Assembly (NCBI GenBank): GCA_003221985.1 | Contig: QHUQ01000111.1 | Location: 1 to 8,880, forward strand | DNA length: 8,880 bases | Reading direction: 5' to 3' | DNA from: Gemmatimonadota bacterium | GTDB taxonomy: Bacteria > Gemmatimonadota > Gemmatimonadetes > Gemmatimonadales > GWC2-71-9 | Shown: positions 6,188 to 8,880 of the stretch, one piece after another | Layout: every line of letters begins with the position of its first letter | Position numbering within the stretch: position 1 is the stretch's first letter | Translations under genes and position numbers: made by a program | The notes under the pieces: generated by a model | Told to the model about the DNA's origin: nothing | The model's database searches: none | What the model saw: the letters and a program-made list of their open reading frames with translations, nothing else

Positions 6188-6603
6188 ATTGGCGGGACTG
6201 GCTCCGGTACTCGCTGATCGGGGCCGGCGTGGGAGCGGTAGTGCTGGGGATCGGCGGGCGGCTGGCGATGCGGGGGATCGCGGTCCTCTCGGGTGCGCCC
6301 CCCTCGTTCACCGTCGGCGGCAGCCTGCGTGTCGTGCTGATGGGCGCGCTGAGCGGGCTGGGCGGCGCCTGGATCCTCAAGGTGCTGCGGTTTTTCTTGG
6401 CGCGGCGCTGGCTGATTCAGACGCTTCTTTTCTACGCGATCATCGTGTTGATCACGTTGCGCGGGCTGAAGCCGGTGGATTCGCAGCGCCTCGTGCTGTT
6501 TCTGCCAGTGGTGCTGCTGTATGCCTTCCTCGTGCGAGTCCTGACCCGACGGCCGCGGACCCTCGCCGCAGGCCCGGTGGTAGAAGAATTGTCATGCGCC
6601 TGA
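6175..6603 (+). CDS. Four-TM conserved membrane protein, function unknown
   Basis: A 142-residue inner-membrane protein with about four helices (near residues 12-32, 50-72, 79-97 and 104-122). It has a small-residue-rich first helix followed by GGRLAMRGIAVLSG and then a second GALSGLGGAW helix. I recall similar GR(L/V)xMR...LSG proteins, annotated only as hypothetical, in actinobacteria and other soil bacteria. No catalytic motif is visible. It starts 13 bases inside the Hyi-like gene with no strong ribosome binding site, so translation is probably coupled to it. Its TGA lies inside the start of the next gene. It may belong to the same transcript as the sugar cassette without sharing its function. 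Confidence 0.75.
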   Translation: MLRLNWRDWLRYSLIGAGVGAVVLGIGGRLAMRGIAVLSGAPPSFTVGGSLRVVLMGALSGLGGAWILKVLRFFLARRWLIQTLLFYAIIVLITLRGLKPVDSQRLVLFLPVVLLYAFLVRVLTRRPRTLAAGPVVEELSCA

Positions 6604-6950
6604 TGCTCGTGGTCTTCGCAATCGCGGCAATGCTCACGCCGGTCGCGGCCGAGGCACAGCACCTCGATACACGTACGTTGAGTTGGAGTCGTGTGCTTGA
6701 CCGCCCGACCCTCGCTAAGGAGCTCGTGCCGGCCGCCGACTACCGGATTGCCGGAGCGGTGATCGGGGCCGTCTTCTTCGGGGTCGCTGGAGGCTGGGTG
6801 CTGCACGAGGCGTTTAAGACCCAACCGGTCCCGATTGAACCGGGGCAGGACCGCAGCTGTACGGGCTCGACCGCGGGGGGTGCCGCAGTGGGTGCCGCGT
6901 TAGGCGCGGGTCTAGGCTACCTGGCCGGTCGGTTGACGCACAGGCGGTAG
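6594..6950 (+). CDS. Exported glycine-zipper protein
   Basis: 118 residues. The start at 6594 has AGAAG 7 bases upstream. ATG 6603, overlapping the previous TGA, is the alternative and would trim three residues. A Sec signal peptide (MRLMLVVFAIAAMLTPVAAEA) probably cleaves before QHLD. Two Gly/Ala-rich helices follow: AGAVIGAVFFGVAGGW (53-68) and GGAAVGAALGAGLGYLAG (95-112), separated by a polar linker with one Cys (Cys89). Glycine-zipper pairs of this type occur in envelope and outer-membrane-associated proteins that pack or oligomerise in membranes. The specific role is unknown. It overlaps the upstream four-TM gene by ten bases and lies 21 bases from the next gene. Confidence 0.75.
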   Translation: MRLMLVVFAIAAMLTPVAAEAQHLDTRTLSWSRVLDRPTLAKELVPAADYRIAGAVIGAVFFGVAGGWVLHEAFKTQPVPIEPGQDRSCTGSTAGGAAVGAALGAGLGYLAGRLTHRR

Positions 6951-6971
6951 CCAGGGTCTACAGGGGAGCGT

Positions 6972-7391
6972 ATGCTCCCGACAAATACCCGCCCGCTGGC
7001 ACGGCTCGCGCTGCTCAGCTTCCTGCTGACGTTCGTCGCCGCTCGAGTCGTCAGTTATCTGATGCGTGCCCGCCGCATGGCGGGCTTTTATTTGCATGTG
7101 TACGGCACCCACGTGCATCATCTCAATTACGGCATCTTTCTGCTCGCCGGCGTGGGGGCATACCTCTTGTTTGACCCTCGGCCGGCGGCGCCTGCCGCCG
7201 GTGCCGCGGTGACTTATGGCATCGGACTGGGACTCACGTTTGACGAATTCGGCCTGTGGCTGCATCTGGGTGGCGACTACTGGCAACGCGCCAGCTACGA
7301 TGCCGTTATTGTGTTGGCCACCGTCCTCGCCCTGGCGAGCTTCGCCCCGCCGGTGCAACAGTGGCTGCCGCGGAAGCGGGTACAGGCATGA
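6972..7391 (+). CDS. Conserved multi-TM protein with HxHH and DE motifs, uncharacterised
   Basis: 139 residues with about four helices (10-29, 51-67, 76-98, 109-127). AGGGG is 5 bases before the ATG. Charged residues unusual for a membrane protein sit at helix edges: HVHH (47-50), Asp91-Glu92 in LTFDEFGLWLHL, His98, and DYW with Asp110 in SYDAV. As I recall, the HHLxxGI...GLxxDEFxLWL...DxYW...SxDAV pattern recurs in hypothetical membrane proteins of actinobacteria. The clustered His/Asp/Glu would suit metal binding or an intramembrane hydrolase-like site, but this is inference. It lies 12 bases before the nuclease-like gene and probably shares its transcript. Confidence 0.8.
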   Translation: MLPTNTRPLARLALLSFLLTFVAARVVSYLMRARRMAGFYLHVYGTHVHHLNYGIFLLAGVGAYLLFDPRPAAPAAGAAVTYGIGLGLTFDEFGLWLHLGGDYWQRASYDAVIVLATVLALASFAPPVQQWLPRKRVQA

Positions 7392-7398
7392 AGAGGAG
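7391..7398 (+). promoter_or_regulatory. Ribosome binding site for the GTG start at 7404
   Basis: AAGAGGAG ends 5 bases before the GTG at 7404 and decides this non-ATG start. The ATG at 7388 is in another frame. Confidence 0.6.
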
Positions 7399-7403
7399 TC
7401 ATC

Positions 7404-7799
7404 GTGACGACCAGCCGGCTCGACCTGTTGCTCGGTATCGCCATCGGCATCGTGATCGCCTGGCTCTATTTCCTTGTTTGGAAGGCGCGCTATAGCGCGG
7501 CGATTCGCGAGAACGCCGTGCAACGCAGCCTCGCAGTCACCGCCGGCAAGGTGCACGAACAGCTGGTGCCGTATCTCCCCGAATTCGGCTTCAATCCCAA
7601 GGATGCGCGGTTTCTTGGCAGCCCGGTCGATCTCGTCGTCTTCGACGGGCTCGCCGCGGGTGAGCTGCGGCGGGTGGTGTTCCTGGAGGTGAAGACCGGC
7701 GGCGCGCCGCTGACGGCGCGCGAACGCCAGGTCCGGACGGTCATCGAAGCCCGCGAAGTCGCGTGGGCCGAGCTGCGGCTCACGCGAACCGAGCGGTAG
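7404..7799 (+). CDS. Membrane-anchored Holliday-junction-resolvase-related PD-(D/E)XK protein (Endonuc_Holl type)
   Basis: 131 residues from a GTG start with AAGAGGAG 5 bases upstream. Residues 7-26 form one TM helix, then a basic stretch, then a nuclease-like domain. FLGSPVDLVVFDG with Asp76, then LEVKTG with Glu95 and Lys97, give D-x18-E-x-K, the PD-(D/E)XK signature. Gln109 in ARERQVRTVI and VAWAELRL follow, as in the family described as related to archaeal Holliday junction resolvases (PF10107/COG4741). The family often has an N-terminal hydrophobic segment, so the active site may face the cytoplasm at the membrane. Whether it cuts branched DNA is unproven. It follows the HxHH membrane gene by 12 bases. 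Confidence 0.88.
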   Translation: MTTSRLDLLLGIAIGIVIAWLYFLVWKARYSAAIRENAVQRSLAVTAGKVHEQLVPYLPEFGFNPKDARFLGSPVDLVVFDGLAAGELRRVVFLEVKTGGAPLTARERQVRTVIEAREVAWAELRLTRTER

Positions 7800-7844
7800 G
7801 CACTACATTGGTGTCGCGCACACACCAGGTGATACTACACAACC

Positions 7845-7851
7845 AGGGAGG
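7845..7851 (+). promoter_or_regulatory. Strong ribosome binding site for the GTG start at 7857
   Basis: AGGGAGG ends 5 bases before GTG 7857. It is the main evidence that this short ORF is translated. Confidence 0.65.
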
Positions 7852-7856
7852 CGATC

Positions 7857-8060
7857 GTGCGGGACATCTTCTGGGGCGCAGTGCTCATTGCGATCGGGTT
7901 AGTGCGGGGCGATTCGGTATTCCGTGGCGACTTCACGATCCTGAGCATCCTGTTCGACGCCCTCGGCGTGTTCTTCATCATCCGCGGCATTATTCGAATT
8001 AGTCGGGCCAAACAGGGCGCGGCGCAGCCTCCACCGTCAGCACCCACGCCTCCGCGTTGA
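7857..8060 (+). CDS. Small two-TM protein with proline-rich tail
   Basis: 67 residues from a GTG start with an excellent AGGGAGG site 5 bases upstream. A short hydrophobic helix (WGAVLIAIGLV, 6-16) is followed by a Gly-Asp turn, a second helix (ILSILFDALGVFFIIRGIIRI, about 28-48), a basic patch and a Pro/Ala-rich C-terminus (PPPSAPTPPR). No family is recognised; LFDALGVFFIIRGI recalls many small hypothetical membrane proteins. It sits 57 bases after the nuclease-like gene and 38 before the ferredoxin-like gene. The small size makes it easy to miss, but ribosome binding site and composition support a real gene. Confidence 0.7.
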   Translation: MRDIFWGAVLIAIGLVRGDSVFRGDFTILSILFDALGVFFIIRGIIRISRAKQGAAQPPPSAPTPPR

Positions 8061-8067
8061 AATTAGC

Positions 8068-8086
8068 ACCGGCTACCAAACCCGGT
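8068..8086 (+). terminator. Weak hairpin between the mini-membrane gene and the ferredoxin gene
   Basis: ACCGG and CCGGT form a 5-bp stem around a 9-base loop, followed by TAGTTTC. The stem is short and the T-run poor, so it is at best a weak terminator or attenuator and may be chance. Confidence 0.25.
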
Positions 8087-8098
8087 TAGTTTCGAGTC

Positions 8099-8326
8099 AT
8101 GGCCAGGCGCCGCCAGAGCTACGAGTCCGACGACATCATCGTCACCTTCGACCCCGATGTGTGCATCCATTCGGGCGTGTGCGTCATGGGTTTGCCCGAC
8201 GTGTTCGACATCAAGCGCAAGCGGTGGATCCGGCCGGAGCTGCAGTCGGGCGACGTCGTTGCGGCGCAGGTGATGAGGTGCCCGTCCGGCGCGCTGCAGT
8301 TCGTGCGTAAGCCGAAGCAGGACTGA
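8099..8326 (+). CDS. YjdI-like (4Fe-4S) mono-cluster mini-ferredoxin, Fer4_19 type
   Basis: 75 residues. DIIVTFDPDVCIHSGVCV places Cys22 and Cys28. LPDVFDIKRKRWIRPE follows, then RCPSGAL with Cys61. This order (IVTFD, CIHSxxC, PxVFD, W(I), CPSGAL) is the signature of the YjdI/Fer4_19 family, small proteins predicted to bind one Fe-S cluster and often fused to or paired with redox enzymes. Three invariant Cys are visible; a fourth ligand could be His24 or come from a partner. No CDGSH-type partner domain is seen nearby. The ribosome binding site is weak (GAG before the ATG). The FmdB-like gene begins 7 bases after its stop, so the two are likely co-expressed. The electron partner is unknown. 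Confidence 0.9.
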   Translation: MARRRQSYESDDIIVTFDPDVCIHSGVCVMGLPDVFDIKRKRWIRPELQSGDVVAAQVMRCPSGALQFVRKPKQD

Positions 8327-8333
8327 CCGCGCG

Positions 8334-8630
8334 ATGCCCACCTACGAATACAAGTGCCCCAACGGGCACCTGTTCGAAAAGAGATTCCCCCGCATCACCA
8401 CTCAGCGCCACGCGAAATGCCCCGTCTGCGGCGAACGCGCGGAGCGCCAGATCTCGGGTGGGGCCGGCGTCCACTTCAAGGGCTCCGGGTTCTACGCGAC
8501 CGACTACAAACGGCCCGCGGGCACAACGGAAAAGGCGGACAATACGGCGGCGCAAGCCGAGAAGACGGCGAAGACCGAGAAGCCCGCTGAGTCGAAGCCG
8601 AAGAAAAAAGACACCAGCTCCGACAAGTGA
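8334..8630 (+). CDS. FmdB-family zinc ribbon protein with lysine-rich tail
   Basis: 98 residues. The N-terminus MPTYEYKC and the second knuckle KCPVCG (Cys29, Cys32) mark the FmdB/CxxC_CXXC_SSSS putative regulatory zinc-ribbon family. The usual first knuckle CxxCGHxFE is here CPNGHLFE: Cys8 is kept, the second Cys is absent, and His12 is the likely fourth zinc ligand. HFKGSGFYATDYKRP (47-61) is the typical downstream motif of longer members. The last ~35 residues are Lys/Glu/Ala/Thr-rich and probably disordered. The family role is unclear; regulation of formamidase and amidase genes gave it its name. It starts 7 bases after the ferredoxin gene, and its TGA overlaps the GTG start of argS by four bases. 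Confidence 0.88.
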   Translation: MPTYEYKCPNGHLFEKRFPRITTQRHAKCPVCGERAERQISGGAGVHFKGSGFYATDYKRPAGTTEKADNTAAQAEKTAKTEKPAESKPKKKDTSSDK

Positions 8631-8880
8631 CAGCCCACGACACCATCCGTGCGGCGCTGATTCAGGCCGCGGCGCGACTCGGCGCGCCTGCGCCCGATGT
8701 TGTGCTGGAGCGCCCGCGCGATCCGACGCATGGTGATCTCGCCACCAACCTGGCGCTCACACTCGCGAAAAAGCTGGGCGAGAAGCCACGCGCGATCGCC
8801 GAACGGCTGATCGCCGGGCTCGAGCTGCCACCGGGCCTCGTGCGCAAAGCCGAGATCGCGGGCCCGGGATTCATCAACTT
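8627..8880 (+). CDS. argS: Arginyl-tRNA synthetase, N-terminal part (3' partial)
   Basis: The GTG at 8627 overlaps the fmdB-like stop (GTGA) and opens a frame that runs off the window; 84 codons are visible. RPRDPTHGDLATNLALTLAK (about residues 29-48), then KPRAIAERLI and EIAGPGFINF, are the hallmark of the additional N-terminal (Arg_tRNA_synt_N) domain that contacts the tRNA D-loop. The HIGH and KMSKS class I motifs lie beyond the right edge. The enzyme charges tRNA-Arg in the cytoplasm. Translational coupling to the zinc-ribbon gene suggests a shared transcript. The start codon is inferred from frame, overlap and the expected distance to the conserved block. Confidence 0.93.
   Translation, partial: MTAHDTIRAALIQAAARLGAPAPDVVLERPRDPTHGDLATNLALTLAKKLGEKPRAIAERLIAGLELPPGLVRKAEIAGPGFIN

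Noticed and set aside
6075..6593. Long upstream extension of the glycine-zipper frame
   Set aside because: Overlaps the Hyi-like end and the entire four-TM gene; the signal peptide starts at 6594.
6912..7556. 214-codon open frame on the minus strand
   Set aside because: Crosses two well-supported plus-strand genes and their intergenic gap; low-complexity His/Arg/Gln-rich product with no family features.
7809..7827. TGGTGT/ACACCA hairpin with a 7-base loop after the nuclease-like gene
   Set aside because: A 6-bp stem without a T-run; common by chance and not a credible terminator.
8057..8092. TTGAAA as a -35 box before the ferredoxin gene
   Set aside because: No -10-like hexamer at suitable spacing; the nearest T/A-rich stretch is about 23 bases downstream.
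1..8880. CRISPR array, tRNA/rRNA genes, insertion sequence, integrase or phage genes
   Set aside because: No direct-repeat/spacer pattern, no cloverleaf or rRNA-like stretch, and no transposase, integrase or phage motif in any credible frame.

Overview
This is a dense, high-GC bacterial window in which all 13 recognisable genes lie on the + strand with gaps of -13 to +60 bases. No rRNA, tRNA, CRISPR array, integrase or transposase is visible. High GC, frequent GTG starts, many Tat-type leaders (MNRRE, MDRREF, VTRREA) and a secreted Ig-like/RCC1 protein suggest a soil or sediment Gemmatimonadota-like or neighbouring Gram-negative lineage. This is inferred from gene style; no phylogenetic marker was compared. 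Only the first 84 codons of argS are present.

Layout. (1) 2-1363: the C-terminal part of a secreted Ig-like plus seven-blade RCC1 propeller protein, open at the left edge. (2) 1395-2180: a secreted alpha/beta-hydrolase esterase. (3) 2241-6187: a four-gene redox/sugar cassette. It holds a gluconate-2-dehydrogenase-subunit-3-like small subunit with a twin-arginine leader, a GMC flavoprotein with a four-cysteine motif, and two different TIM-barrel isomerase/epimerase-like proteins that both carry twin-arginine leaders. (4) 6175-8060: small, mostly membrane proteins: a four-TM protein, a glycine-zipper protein, an HxHH/DE multi-TM protein, a membrane-anchored PD-(D/E)XK nuclease-like protein (Endonuc_Holl type) and a two-TM mini-protein. 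(5) 8099-8880: a YjdI-like Fe-S mini-ferredoxin, an FmdB-type zinc ribbon protein and the start of argS.

Most interesting reading. The cassette at 2241-6187 looks like an exported sugar-oxidation pathway. The GMC catalytic subunit has no signal of its own and probably crosses the membrane folded, with its Tat-signalled small subunit. This is the arrangement known for bacterial FAD glucose dehydrogenase and glucoside 3-dehydrogenase. Two Tat-exported TIM barrels could then act on the oxidised (keto) sugar in the periplasm, as in 3-keto-glycoside chemistry, where xylose-isomerase-like TIM barrels follow an oxidation step. The exported esterase just upstream could strip acyl groups from the same glycans. 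Substrate and reaction are inference. Other points of note are a 24-bp imperfect inverted repeat built from GGAAGGTT units around the leader of the second TIM barrel, an exact 156-base period in the RCC1 gene with one shortened blade, and a cluster of conserved but uncharacterised membrane proteins.
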